From: Terriglobales bacterium
Lineage (GTDB): Bacteria; Acidobacteriota; Terriglobia; Terriglobales; Acidobacteriaceae
Reading direction: 5' to 3'
DNA: 64,000 bases
NCBI GenBank assembly: GCA_035561515.1
Contig: DATMXP010000019.1
Coordinates: forward strand, 1 to 64,000
Position numbers and translations under genes: made by a program. Of this stretch, positions 45,341 to 54,098 are shown piece after piece. The notes under the pieces were generated by a model, which saw nothing but the letters and a program-made list of their open reading frames with translations, did not search any database and was not told the DNA's origin. How positions within the stretch are numbered: position 1 is the stretch's first letter; each line of letters opens with the position of its first letter.

Positions 45341-46573
45341 ATGCTCTTAATCCGAAATTCCTGGTACTCAGATATGAAAGTCGCAACCGGACAGCCGTTA
45401 ATCGACGGCCTGAATGCCATGGCCTGCAAAGTGCGTCATCGACTTTGGATCAGCTCCCCGTTTGTAGGGGGATGGCGTGCTACCAGATGCATCGTCAATG
45501 TGGTTTGGCAGCAGAATTCCAACATAGATGTTCGCTTGCTCACGGATACCAGCAACATAGGTTGGCTTGATCCGGTCACGATTCAGCAGTTCGCAAATCA
45601 CGGAGCGATCAAAGATCTTCGCGGGCTGCACGCTAAAGTTTTCATTGTTGATGACCGCGCATTGATAACTTCCGCCAATCTCACCCGTAAAGCATTCACA
45701 CAGCGCTATGAAGCCGGTGTTTTCCTCGATGCACAAGAATCCACCAAGGTCGTCAACTTTTTCGAGGAATGGTGGAAAGTCGCAAACGATCCACCGCGTG
45801 GTTGGATCGCCAAGCTCGTTCCGAAGGGCAAGACACAGAAAAAGAACAAACAGGACGAGCCAAATAGCAGCGCGCCTCGGAACCTCAATACGCTGCCGCC
45901 GCTTCCGCAGCAACCCGCACACGGCACCGTTGGCGACTACGAAGTCTTCCGAAAACGATATCAGGAATTGGCGGGTATATATCGGAAAGTCGGCCGAATC
46001 TGGCCTAAAGTGCCGCTCTACTTAGAGGTTGATGCGTTCCTAAATTACTTGTTCCATGAGGCCCCGGGCAGGCCCTCCAACAAATACCAGCAATCGAAAC
46101 GCCCGCCCCGCAAACTTACACCCGCACAGCGCCTCAAGGACATGAAAAGCCAAGCTGCTGCATTTGCGACGTTCGCGAAAACAAAGCCCGGTTACATGGC
46201 GGACCGGGTGAAGCGTTCGCAAACGGTGCGCACCCTCCTGAATCGCTCAAGAATCGCCCGTCTCAGCCGATCTGAGGCTAAACAGGTCGTGGATGTCTTC
46301 CACTGCTTGGGCAGCCGACCGCACCATAAGACGAATTTTCTCAAGTCAGCGAACAATGACCTGCAAACAATCAAAGATCAATGGCAGAGGGTTCTATATC
46401 CCAACGGTTCCCTCGAAGCCGCGATGCATCAGTGCATCCGAGTCCTGAAGGGTTTTGGAAAATCGAGTGTTCAGGAGCTGTTGGGATGGTTCGATCCTGA
46501 CAAATATCCAATACGAAACTTGAATTCGAACGCGGGACTGCGGTACTTCGGATATGACGTGTCCCTGCGTTAA
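45341..46573 (+). CDS. Phospholipase D-family (HKD-like) protein
   Basis: About 410 residues. The start is uncertain: ATG 45341 or 45374, neither with a clear ribosome binding site. An HKD-type motif is visible: LHAKVFIVDDRALITSANLT (H-x-K-x4-D-x6-S-x-N), with the first half near NAMACKVRHRLWISSPFVGG. PLD proteins cut phosphodiesters in nucleic acid or lipid. The basic, lysine-rich C-terminal half is unrecognised. A single HKD suggests a dimer, as in PLD nucleases such as BfiI. Confidence 0.65.
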   Translation: MLLIRNSWYSDMKVATGQPLIDGLNAMACKVRHRLWISSPFVGGWRATRCIVNVVWQQNSNIDVRLLTDTSNIGWLDPVTIQQFANHGAIKDLRGLHAKVFIVDDRALITSANLTRKAFTQRYEAGVFLDAQESTKVVNFFEEWWKVANDPPRGWIAKLVPKGKTQKKNKQDEPNSSAPRNLNTLPPLPQQPAHGTVGDYEVFRKRYQELAGIYRKVGRIWPKVPLYLEVDAFLNYLFHEAPGRPSNKYQQSKRPPRKLTPAQRLKDMKSQAAAFATFAKTKPGYMADRVKRSQTVRTLLNRSRIARLSRSEAKQVVDVFHCLGSRPHHKTNFLKSANNDLQTIKDQWQRVLYPNGSLEAAMHQCIRVLKGFGKSSVQELLGWFDPDKYPIRNLNSNAGLRYFGYDVSLR

Positions 46574-46751
46574 AGCGTAAATCCACAAACCCTCTAACCA
46601 GCCCCCAATAAGCACACCAACCTGAGTTGCAGAGGCAAACGGCTTCTGTGATTTAGACCCACTCCTTTGCGTTCGTAATTCCACCCACAAACCACAAAAA
46701 GGCACTTCGCTTCGCGCGAAGAGCGAGGCGATTTGCCGCTCGGAGTACCCC

Positions 46752-47570
46752 ATGAACCCACAAACGCTTTCACCACCACTGTTGATCGCAACCGGCCACA
46801 TACGTGCCATGAGAGGAGGAGCGCAGTCGCATATGCTCACTGCCAGTGATGGTCATGCCTATGTGGTCAAGTTCGCCAACAATCCACAATCTCTGCGTGT
46901 GCTTGCCAACGAGTGGCTCGCCTGCTCGATTGGACGCGCGGTCGGACTCACGATTCCAGAACCGGCGATTTTGTACGTGCCGATCAGACTAGTCGAGAGT
47001 TCGCCGTCACTGGTGATACAGCTTTCCAATTCAACACTGAAATGTTCACACGGCCTGGCATTTGCTTCGCGTTTCATTTCAGGGGATGAACTCTTCGACT
47101 ACCTGCATGAGTCGATCCTTCCGAACATCGAGAACTTGCAGGAGTTCGCTGGCGTTTTCGCATTGGATAAATGGCTGTGCAACTGTGACGGTCGGCAGGC
47201 TGTATTCTGCCGCAGAAGACCGAACCGATGCTTCCGCGCTCATTTCATTGACTTCGGCTACTGCTTCAATGCCGGAGAGTGGAATTTCACGGACGCTCCA
47301 TTACGCGGCGTTTATGCGCGCAAGGCCGTCTATCAGCAGGTCCGCGGATGGCAGTCGTTCGAGCCCTGGCTTAGCCGAATCGAATCCTTCGATCTGATCA
47401 AGCTCTGGGAAATCGCGGCTGACGTTCCGCCGGAATGGGTTGAAGCACAACAAGTCGCCCAACTCATAGAGTGCATAGATGCCAGACGCGGCCGTGTTCG
47501 GGAACTGATCGCGGCAACTCACCAATCACAACACAACCCATTCGGCGCGTGGACGGAGGCAAAACCATGA
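46752..47570 (+). CDS. HipA-like kinase family protein
   Basis: A 272-residue protein. It has a phosphotransferase pattern like HipA-related proteins: HAYVVKFANNPQSLRVLANE with a lysine in the beta strand, FALDKWLCNCDGRQAVF with the catalytic Asn-Asp region, and HFIDFGYCF for the metal-binding Asp. It may phosphorylate a translation-linked target. It overlaps the next gene by four bases (ATGA), suggesting a two-gene unit. The toxin role is inferred. Confidence 0.65.
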   Translation: MNPQTLSPPLLIATGHIRAMRGGAQSHMLTASDGHAYVVKFANNPQSLRVLANEWLACSIGRAVGLTIPEPAILYVPIRLVESSPSLVIQLSNSTLKCSHGLAFASRFISGDELFDYLHESILPNIENLQEFAGVFALDKWLCNCDGRQAVFCRRRPNRCFRAHFIDFGYCFNAGEWNFTDAPLRGVYARKAVYQQVRGWQSFEPWLSRIESFDLIKLWEIAADVPPEWVEAQQVAQLIECIDARRGRVRELIAATHQSQHNPFGAWTEAKP

Positions 47571-48076
47571 CGCCGAAGTTTTGGAAATACCTCATTACAA
47601 ACTGCTACGGTTCGACGATCCGCCTTGTCGCCGAGTCAGACCGTGAATGGGCCGAGAAGGAATTGGAAAGTGATTCGCACCTTCTTAGCTATGAAGCACA
47701 ACCACAATTTGAATCGCCGGTATTCCGCAGTCCAGCCGAACGAGTTTTGCGGAATCTTCGGCGGATACGGCTAGACCTACAAAGAATGGAGGTGAAGCAA
47801 TTGCACGACTTCGTTGTCACCATCAACAACACGCATTGGCCGGCGTACCAACAAGAAAACGGAACGCTGGTTGACTTGCGAATACTTGATCCAAACGACC
47901 GCAGCCCGAAGCCTCGGCTAGTGTTCCGGCCTGATGCACTCCGCCAATCCGGAATCCCTGAGGCGCTCATTGAGGCAGCAGCCCGATCCAATCCACCTGG
48001 GCTGGTTCTCCTTGAAGACATGCCACAATTCAAAGGCTGCGACGATCAACCCACCGAAAAAGAACCCACCCTCTGA
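47567..48076 (+). CDS. Unknown partner of the HipA-like kinase
   Basis: A 169-residue protein from ATG 47567. A short strand-rich start (KFWKYLITNCYGSTIRLVAE) precedes a charged helical segment (RVLRNLRRIRLDLQRMEVKQ) and a proline-rich end. It does not look like DUF3037, which I associate with HipA_2-type kinases. The overlap with the kinase gene suggests they act together. No function is recognised. Confidence 0.5.
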   Translation: MTPKFWKYLITNCYGSTIRLVAESDREWAEKELESDSHLLSYEAQPQFESPVFRSPAERVLRNLRRIRLDLQRMEVKQLHDFVVTINNTHWPAYQQENGTLVDLRILDPNDRSPKPRLVFRPDALRQSGIPEALIEAAARSNPPGLVLLEDMPQFKGCDDQPTEKEPTL

Positions 48077-48155
48077 ATCAGATCTGAACGCAAGTTCTGA
48101 CCTGAGCCTTCTGATCCAACTCCCCAAAATCCACAAAACTGACCGGAGGTGCGCG

Positions 48156-48440
48156 ATGCGCCAGACGAATGAGAACACGTCCGTCAACCTGAAACTGGTG
48201 ATGCTCTTTGACTGGCGGAAGCACGTTTACTGCATCTGCAGTCACAATCTCTCGCCCGAAGATGCATCCGCGGAAGTCACTGAGCTACGTCGCGACGGTC
48301 TTCCCGCTTTCACGATTGATCAGCGCTCACGGCATGTGCAGGACGATGCCGAGGAGTGCGAAGCCTGCCGCGCCGATGTTAAGCAGTGCGTTAATCCACC
48401 GCCTGCTCTTGAACGCAGCAGACGGGAATTCCGCCGCTAG
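48156..48440 (+). CDS. Small element protein with Cys motif
   Basis: A 94-residue protein; ATG 48156 follows GGAGGTG. An N-terminal strand pair (VNLKLVMLFDWRKHVYCICS) precedes a helical region and ECEACRADVKQC, which could bind zinc. It is preceded by an AATCCACAAAA copy at 48128. Not recognised. Confidence 0.5.
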   Translation: MRQTNENTSVNLKLVMLFDWRKHVYCICSHNLSPEDASAEVTELRRDGLPAFTIDQRSRHVQDDAEECEACRADVKQCVNPPPALERSRREFRR

Positions 48441-48524
48441 TCGCCACCTCAAAACCACAAAACGGAAACACCCCTGATTCCTTCTCCCACAAATCACCAA
48501 ATCCACAAAACCTTGGAGGTGCTT

Positions 48525-48719
48525 ATGTCCAGTGACGGCAACAGCTACACGCATTATGTCGTCCTGAACGACACGATCCTCGGCGAAGCCCGCATTATCG
48601 AGAAGTGCAACGAGTGCATCTCGCTTGCATTCGTGAAACTCGGGACTGGCGGGCCAAAGCCGTTCAACGACTACGCCTTCGTCGAGAATCGCGCCCTCGT
48701 TCCCAAAATCCTGAACTGA
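48525..48719 (+). CDS. Small hypothetical protein
   Basis: A 64-residue protein; ATG 48525 is set by GGAGGTG upstream and follows the CCACAAAA copy at 48499. A strand-rich core (THYVVLNDTILGEARIIEKC, CISLAFVKLGTGGPKP) gives no family. It could be the remnant of a longer protein, but the good ribosome binding site argues for a real gene. Confidence 0.5.
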   Translation: MSSDGNSYTHYVVLNDTILGEARIIEKCNECISLAFVKLGTGGPKPFNDYAFVENRALVPKILN

Positions 48720-48772
48720 ATCCCCAAACCACACACCCACGCAGTAAATCCAGCCACAACTCCTTCCACTCC

Positions 48773-48810
48773 GCACGATGGGCGACGTGTATCAACGTCG
48801 GCCATCGTGC
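48773..48810. repeat. 16-bp imperfect inverted repeat
   Basis: GCACGATGGGCGACGT (48773-48788) pairs with 48795-48810 with one mismatch and a six-base loop. There is no T-run, so it is not a clear terminator. A shorter hairpin with the same CGATGGG/CCATCG arms is at 49198. Both follow small genes at a similar distance. Confidence 0.6.
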
Positions 48811-48868
48811 CTTCCACCCAAAAACGGGAAATAGCGAAAGCCTTAGAGGTTACAATGGAGAACATCAA

Positions 48869-49135
48869 ATGATTGCTGATTACACAACTTGGCTCGGCGA
48901 CGTTCGTACAGCGCTCGCATCGATCAACATGCCAATGGATCAGTGGCAAAGCGCTTGGCGTTTTGACTTCGAGCGCGAATACAGAGCGGGTACGGGCGCA
49001 AATGTTGCCGCAGAAAGAGCCAATCGTTATTGGTGGCATGAGCAGAACAAGAGCATCGGCCAAAACTGCCTGAGAACACCGAATTGCTGGCTGCCCCGTA
49101 ACCACAGCGGGGATTGCCAGCCAGTTAACGCTTAA
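48869..49135 (+). CDS. Small hypothetical protein with C-terminal Cys/His motif
   Basis: An 88-residue protein; ATG 48869 is preceded by GGAG. It starts MIADYTTWLGDVRTALASIN and ends CLRTPNCWLPRNHSGDCQPV, whose Cys and His could bind a metal. Two aromatic clusters, FDFEREY and RYWWHEQ, are visible. No family recognised. It lies between the two hairpins and has a normal start. Confidence 0.45.
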   Translation: MIADYTTWLGDVRTALASINMPMDQWQSAWRFDFEREYRAGTGANVAAERANRYWWHEQNKSIGQNCLRTPNCWLPRNHSGDCQPVNA

Positions 49136-49197
49136 CAATCATCGGGCGCACTTCCAAAAGCGAGTACAACCCACTCTCCGACTCTTTCCACACAGCC

Positions 49198-49228
49198 CGA
49201 TGGGCCGTGCATGAGGCAAGCCCCATCG
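49198..49228. repeat. Hairpin with arms shared with the 48773 repeat
   Basis: CGATGGG (49198-49204) pairs with CCCATCG (49222-49228). Its left flank (TCTTTCCAC ... GC-CGATGGG) resembles the left flank of the hairpin at 48773. The pair may be regulatory RNA elements or recombination-related repeats. Confidence 0.4.
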
Positions 49229-49266
49229 TGTCTCTTGGCCACTGGATTTTCTTTGGAACAAATGAA

Positions 49267-49288
49267 ACAAACGGAAATTTCCATTTGT
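49267..49288. promoter_or_regulatory. Near-perfect 22-bp palindrome before the ATPase gene
   Basis: Centre GGAAATTTCC with ACAAA and TTTGT on the outside and one C/A mismatch on each side. It sits 27 bases upstream of the GTG at 49315 and could be an operator for a dimeric regulator. The protein that binds it is not known. Confidence 0.5.
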
Positions 49289-49314
49289 AACTTTTGTTCC
49301 ATTCGGAGAAGGCT

Positions 49315-50442
49315 GTGATCCCGGAACCGAACTTTCCCGCAAAGCCTAATGAATTCGTGGGCCGAAAGCTTCAGATTGAGGCATTCCGCAACGCCTTGAG
49401 GCAGGGAGTTGCAACCGGTAGAACCCCGTCATTCGCCGTCTTAGGGGAATGGGGCATCGGGAAAAGCAGTCTTCTCTTGAAATGTTCAGCCGTGTGCGAC
49501 GAGCCAGAATTCAAGATGCTGGCCGTCCCGTTTTCAGTCTCAAAAGAGCTAGGCGACTATCGCCAATTTGCGGAAACCTTGTTGGACACCTTCAGTGACT
49601 GTGTTGCGCGTTCCCCGTCCGTCGAAGCTCGTATCCGACGGGAACTGCAAAATTGGAAGCTCAAGCGCGTGAACGTTGGCGCGTTCGCATTAGATAGGAA
49701 CACACAACAATTCTTTCTTTCCTCTGGAACGGCAATTCTCAAACACGCGATTCAGGATGCTTGGCGTCGTTTTATTCGTCCCACTCAACTGAATGGCGTC
49801 GTCTTTCTTCTGGACGATCTCCACAACCTCAATACGCCGAGTCAGGATGGAATCGCACTGGCACTGCGCGATCAATTTCAGTCCTTCGCCATCGAAAACA
49901 TCAATTGCAGCGTTTGCTTCTCCGCGCCCATGAACTACTTCTCAAATATCAGGAGCCTAGCCGAGCCTGCCGTTCGCTTCTACGACAAGGTGTATCTCGA
50001 CACATTTTCCTTGGTAGAGACAGGTGAATACGTCAAAGCGGTCTTCCGCACGGCAGCAAATCATACCGAGCTTGCCCAATGGGTACACTCAAAAACGGGT
50101 GGCCATCCCTACTTCATAGCGTTTATCTGTCGCCAGTTGGCGGGCCTTGCACAGAGTGCTCCAACGCTAGAAGCCACACGCCACTGGCCCGAAATCTTTG
50201 AGCACCTCGAAAAGGAGAAATTCCGTGCCGATCTCGCCAACGTCACAGACCGCGAAGTGCAGCTTTTACGCGCAGTAGCGCGAAGCGACGAGGAAGGAGT
50301 CAACCTCAAGCAATTCGATCAACGATATGAGCGCGTGTACTTCAGCAGACTCACTGATAAAGGCTTGCTTATTCGAACCGGGCGCGGACGATACAAGCTG
50401 TACCACCCATTATTTCGACAATTCCTGCAACAGCGTGAATGA
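49315..50442 (+). CDS. AAA/STAND-like ATPase
   Basis: About 375 residues. GTG 49315 is chosen because GGAGAAGG lies just before it. Walker A is AVLGEWGIGKSSLLLKC and Walker B is GVVFLLDDLHNL, with a sensor-like ACFSAPM-type region further on (CSVCFSAPMNYF). The end (TDREVQLLRAVARSDEEG, then RLTDKGLLIRTGRGRYKLYH) is a winged helix. This Orc1/STAND-like layout occurs in element and defence proteins. Its role here is unknown. Confidence 0.7.
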   Translation: MIPEPNFPAKPNEFVGRKLQIEAFRNALRQGVATGRTPSFAVLGEWGIGKSSLLLKCSAVCDEPEFKMLAVPFSVSKELGDYRQFAETLLDTFSDCVARSPSVEARIRRELQNWKLKRVNVGAFALDRNTQQFFLSSGTAILKHAIQDAWRRFIRPTQLNGVVFLLDDLHNLNTPSQDGIALALRDQFQSFAIENINCSVCFSAPMNYFSNIRSLAEPAVRFYDKVYLDTFSLVETGEYVKAVFRTAANHTELAQWVHSKTGGHPYFIAFICRQLAGLAQSAPTLEATRHWPEIFEHLEKEKFRADLANVTDREVQLLRAVARSDEEGVNLKQFDQRYERVYFSRLTDKGLLIRTGRGRYKLYHPLFRQFLQQRE

Positions 50443-50487
50443 GATTCACCACGAACTGCGGAGCGCCGAAAAGCAACATGCGACAAG

Positions 50488-50510
50488 GTGCCGGGCCGCA
50501 GGCCCGGCAC
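50488..50510. terminator. GC-rich hairpin after the ATPase gene
   Basis: GTGCCGGGCC (50488-50497) and GGCCCGGCAC (50501-50510) form a perfect 10-bp stem with a three-base loop. No T-run follows. It lies in a 183-bp gap between the ATPase and excisionase genes and may terminate transcription or mark a boundary. Confidence 0.4.
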
Positions 50511-50625
50511 GGCGCTAATCCGCAGGGCGGACTCCTTTCCCTTAACCCATTTGCTCCTTATCCATTCCCGTTCGGGATTTTCCACCCTTGCCCATTCCAT
50601 TTGAATTTCGCAATCGGAGTTCGCG

Positions 50626-50841
50626 ATGGACAATACAGCGACAATTCCAAATCTCGGCTTTCCACCGACCGGAGACGTGCTTCTGAATGCTGAGGAAGTA
50701 GCGCAAATTCTGCGTGTTCCCAAGAGTTGGGTTTACAGCCACCTGCATGAGCTTCCTGCTATTAGGCTCGGTCGTTACGTGCGCTTTCGCCGCCGCGAGA
50801 TTGAGCGCTTCCTGGAAGAGCGCTCAGGAGCTTGCCAGTGA
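50626..50841 (+). CDS. xis: Excisionase-like helix-turn-helix protein
   Basis: A 71-residue protein; ATG 50626 follows GGAGTTCGCG. DVLLNAEEVAQILRVPKSWV followed by LPAIRLGRYVRFRRREIERF is the MerR/AlpA-type helix-turn-helix of excisionases. It overlaps the integrase by four bases. It probably directs excision and may regulate int. Confidence 0.85.
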   Translation: MDNTATIPNLGFPPTGDVLLNAEEVAQILRVPKSWVYSHLHELPAIRLGRYVRFRRREIERFLEERSGACQ

Positions 50842-52130
50842 GTCCGCTTCGTGCTACTCGTAGATCACGGTTGAAGCACCACGGAAGGAGAATCGTGGTG
50901 CGTGAGAAATACCAGAAACCCGAGGTGAAGGACCTCGGTACGAAGTGGAAGATGGTGTACTGGGACTACAGTTCGAGGCCGCGCCGCAAGCGCTCCAAGG
51001 TCTGGGCAAAGAGCACTGCGCCGAGCAAGCGGGACGCGCAGCGCTTGGCCGACCAGTTCATGGAGAGAGTGAACGCGCGGAACAACGAACCGGGTCTCTA
51101 CCCGTCTGATGATGAAACCCTGGCCTCGCTGATCGTGAAGTGTCGCGAGAAAACGTGGCCCCATCTCAAGAACTCAACGCGGCAGCATTACGAGTTCTTG
51201 ACCGACAAATACCTGTTGCCAGCCTGGGGAACGATGAAGCTCCGCAAAATGAACATCATCGAACTTCAGGATTTCTTCAACGCTTTTTACCCACGCCTTT
51301 CGCCAAAGTCGATCCGGCTGATGCACGCCTGCTTACGTGTTCACCTGAATCAAGCGAAGGTCTGGGGAATGGTTGAGAAGAACGCGGCAATTGGGGTGAA
51401 GCTGCCTCGGAGGAAGCAGCGCAAGCCTACGATCCTGTTGCCGTTGGCGACAATCGGCAAGCTGATCGAGCTTCTTCCCGAGCCCACCAAGAGCGTCGTC
51501 GTGCTGATCGTGTTCGGGTCTCTTCGCATCGGTGAAGTGCTGGCCCTGCGCTGGCGTCACATCCAAGCAGACCGAATTACTGTGGAAGAACGCGTCTACG
51601 AAGGCGAATTCGACGACGTAAAAACCGACGCCGGCGAGCGACAGGTACCGTTCGACCAGCGCGGGTTGATGAAGAGCGCCCTGATTGGACGATGGAACGC
51701 GAGCAAGCACCAGCAGCCGAACGATTTAGTGTTCTGCACGCGTAAAGGCAAGGGTAAAGGCGGTCCTTTGGGCAGGCGTAATCTGTTGCGCCACATCAAG
51801 GCGGCCGCTACCAAGCTGGGCCTCTCCGCTGCCGTTGATTTTCGGAGCTTCCGCACCATGCATTCCAGCCTCATGCTGAGGGAGGGTGCAAGGCCGGAGG
51901 TCGTCCGGGACAACATGGGCCACGCCAACATCGATGTGACCCAGAACGTTTACGGCAAGAGCTGGTGGGAAGAGCGAGTGGAAGCGGTCACGCGAGCGGT
52001 AGAAGCGGTGTCCGTCGCCACCGAGAACGCAGAGAAAGCAGAAGCCAAACCGGATCAGCCTAAATCCTTCAGCGACCAATGGGTGCCCCTTTGGGTGCCC
52101 CAGCAGGAAACCAAAGTTGCAAGTTGTTGA
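50838..52130 (+). CDS. int: Tyrosine recombinase, element integrase
   Basis: A 430-residue protein from GTG 50838, overlapping the excisionase stop (GTGA). Basic N-terminal arm-binding part, core-binding domain at about 95-180, and catalytic domain with Arg230 in GSLRIGEVLALRW, Arg339 in VDFRSFRTMHSS, His362 in MGHANIDVTQ and Tyr372 in VYGK. The position usually holding His (three before Arg339) is Arg336. It integrates and excises the element, probably at tRNA-Pro; the target is inferred from the fragment at 92. Confidence 0.9.
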   Translation: MSPLRATRRSRLKHHGRRIVVREKYQKPEVKDLGTKWKMVYWDYSSRPRRKRSKVWAKSTAPSKRDAQRLADQFMERVNARNNEPGLYPSDDETLASLIVKCREKTWPHLKNSTRQHYEFLTDKYLLPAWGTMKLRKMNIIELQDFFNAFYPRLSPKSIRLMHACLRVHLNQAKVWGMVEKNAAIGVKLPRRKQRKPTILLPLATIGKLIELLPEPTKSVVVLIVFGSLRIGEVLALRWRHIQADRITVEERVYEGEFDDVKTDAGERQVPFDQRGLMKSALIGRWNASKHQQPNDLVFCTRKGKGKGGPLGRRNLLRHIKAAATKLGLSAAVDFRSFRTMHSSLMLREGARPEVVRDNMGHANIDVTQNVYGKSWWEERVEAVTRAVEAVSVATENAEKAEAKPDQPKSFSDQWVPLWVPQQETKVASC

Positions 52131-52136
52131 AGGTAT

Positions 52137-52162
52137 TGGTCGGCTCTAGCAGACGATTTTAG
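52137..52162. repeat. Right copy of imperfect direct repeat
   Basis: It begins seven bases after the integrase stop codon and matches 1-26 at 22 of 26 positions. Upstream, TTGAAG-x4-TGGTCGG resembles TTGAAGAA-TGGTCGG at the tRNA fragment (84-98). It may be the right attachment arm. Confidence 0.55.
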
Positions 52163-52772
52163 GAAAAGATTCGCGCTGTGCTCGAATCAAGAAGGAAAGG
52201 AACACCCCGCAATTGGAAAGCCTGCCGAAGCGGTTACGGTTACTGCGATCTTTCTCGACTCGCACCAGAAGAAACTCGCGCCCTCGCGCTAACGAGCAAG
52301 TAGCCACCCGCGAGTCTTCTTCTAAACTGATTGAAGAGACCTGCCGCATTCCAGGCAGCACGTCTTTTTTCGTGAGGTGATCAGGCCGCAAAACGGGCAC
52401 ATCCGTTGCGATCTGAAATCTTTATTATTTGATTCGAAGATCGCTAGTGGTCTCTTTAGTGAGTTGGTTAGGAAGGTAAGGCATTTACGTAGCTGATTTT
52501 TGAACTGGCGAACATTAGTTTTGATAAATGTACCTGGCATATGCCTTCCTGATTGTTTTCACCGGCCTAACAGATTCAGGATGACAGATCACTCGATGAA
52601 ACTCTGTGCTCTATTGCTCGGACCGGGCCGAACCGATCTTAAAAATCTGTTAACACACAAATTTCTGCTCGACTAGATCGTGAACGCGTACAACTTTTTC
52701 GACCATCGATCCGATGGAGTTGGGAAGATTGCGATCCTAACGTGATTCGACGAAGAAACGTGGCGTCTCTTG
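52163..52772. other. Gap with possible small zinc-ribbon ORF
   Basis: A 610-base stretch right of the integrase with no convincing gene. On the minus strand a frame ending at 52322 carries MCPFCGLITSRKKTCCLECG, a neat zinc ribbon of about 26 residues from its own Met. It could be a tiny protein or a remnant. The rest shows nothing I can support. Confidence 0.35.
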
Positions 52773-54095
52773 TCACTGTGCCGGAGTGCCTTCGGCAGCC
52801 GTATCCAGCCCCACCGACTTCAACTGATCCAGCGATATTAGAACGTCCTGCCAGAGAACCGGGGCTTTCTTCGTCTCGATCGGAACCGAGAGGTCGGAAT
52901 AGAAGTTCAGGATATTGTCGCGCAACTCTACCGACGTTCGGTCGAACTTACGTTCTGACAATCGGCCGAGCAACTTAGCATAGCTTTCGTCGGCCAACGA
53001 ATATTCCGCTGCTTTGGTCACCTGGCCAGTATCGAAATCACAATTGGGGAGAACGAGCGAATCAATGCGTACCTGTTCGAGAAAGGCCCGGTATTGATCA
53101 ACGGTCGCGTTGATGCTCTTGATATATAGATCTTCCGTTTGCGGAGTCGGATTGTTGAAGGCCAATCCTTTTAGTGGTCCGATTTTCGGCATGAACCGCA
53201 GAAGAGTCGATAAGATACGCGTACCCCAACCAGGTTTCACGTAGTCTTTATCCCACTGCTTTTCGTAGTCAGAGCGGGAGAGCCGATAAAGGAACTTCTT
53301 CTTTGCGAAGTTTGGTGTTTCACGTATCAGTTCCTTCTTGTGGGTTTGCAGCGCAACCTGCGTCATTTGCGGAATCAATCGGCTCACCGCGAAACGATAC
53401 GATCCTACTGCCATATCCTCATGGGTAAGCACGTCTTTGAGTTCTACTCCGTATATCACGGGAAAGACGCGTTCCAACAGAGATTTCGACACTTGGAACC
53501 CGATGAAATCATGATACTGCTGCGACGCGTAACGGTTCCGCGCGACCTGCACCGTGTCGAACCCAAACTCTGTTTTCAAGTGTGCTGTCTTGTCCTGAGC
53601 GTATCGAACGGATTTGCCAAACTTTGCTTGCAGCTTCGGGTACTCGATCGCAACCGCCTGGTTAACGGCCGGGTGACCGGCAATATCCGACGCATAGTGC
53701 GACAGAGCGCCCAGCGCGAAGGCGTACTCATCGGCGTCCTGGCTCTCAAGCAGCAACTCGCAAACAAAATCTCCGCTGCGAACGTAATGCACCAAGTCGC
53801 TGAATTCTTTGCTGCCGAACGGGTAATAGCCGAGATCCTGGATGACAGCGCCGCCGTACGCGTAGGAATGCGCCTCTCTTAACTGATCTTCCGACAATCC
53901 CGGAAATCGTTTGAGCAAGAGAGGCTGGATTTCACTGCTCCAAACCAAGTCAACGATTTCCTCGTGTGTCAGAACCGAGTACGCGATAGATCCTCCACTG
54001 CACATGAGGAGAACAAGAAGAAGCGCCACCACGCGGAGAGTGTGGAGGCGCCAACTTCTAGCTATGTCGCCGTGCAATATATCTCGAAAGTTCAC
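52773..54095 (-). CDS. Zinc-dependent phospholipase C-like exported protein
   Basis: A 440-residue protein. N-terminal signal/anchor (LRVVALLLVLLMCSGGSIAYS), then His/Asp-containing helices typical of the zinc-dependent PLC/S1-P1 fold: LTHEEIVDLVW, SYAYGGAVIQDLGYYPFG, ALGALSHYASDIAGHPAVN. The enzyme would bind three zinc ions and cut phosphodiesters outside the cytoplasm. It is the first gene right of the integrase that looks chromosomal. The substrate is unknown. Confidence 0.75.
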   Translation of the reverse strand: MNFRDILHGDIARSWRLHTLRVVALLLVLLMCSGGSIAYSVLTHEEIVDLVWSSEIQPLLLKRFPGLSEDQLREAHSYAYGGAVIQDLGYYPFGSKEFSDLVHYVRSGDFVCELLLESQDADEYAFALGALSHYASDIAGHPAVNQAVAIEYPKLQAKFGKSVRYAQDKTAHLKTEFGFDTVQVARNRYASQQYHDFIGFQVSKSLLERVFPVIYGVELKDVLTHEDMAVGSYRFAVSRLIPQMTQVALQTHKKELIRETPNFAKKKFLYRLSRSDYEKQWDKDYVKPGWGTRILSTLLRFMPKIGPLKGLAFNNPTPQTEDLYIKSINATVDQYRAFLEQVRIDSLVLPNCDFDTGQVTKAAEYSLADESYAKLLGRLSERKFDRTSVELRDNILNFYSDLSVPIETKKAPVLWQDVLISLDQLKSVGLDTAAEGTPAQ

Positions 54096-54098
54096 GAA

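Larger units (their letters stand above)
42563..48510 (+). repeat. Dispersed intergenic CCACAAA motif, often fused to the ribosome binding site
   Basis: AATCCACAAA or close variants recur in nearly every gap of this region: 42563, 42916, 42935, 42999, 44164, 44289, 46581, 46684, 48128, 48486 and 48499. At 42999 and 44289 the copies run straight into AAAAGGAG, the ribosome binding sites of dnaN and the SWIM-finger gene. Others lie after stop codons. The core resembles a weak DnaA box (TTATCCACA). I saw no such density elsewhere in the window. Confidence 0.65.
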
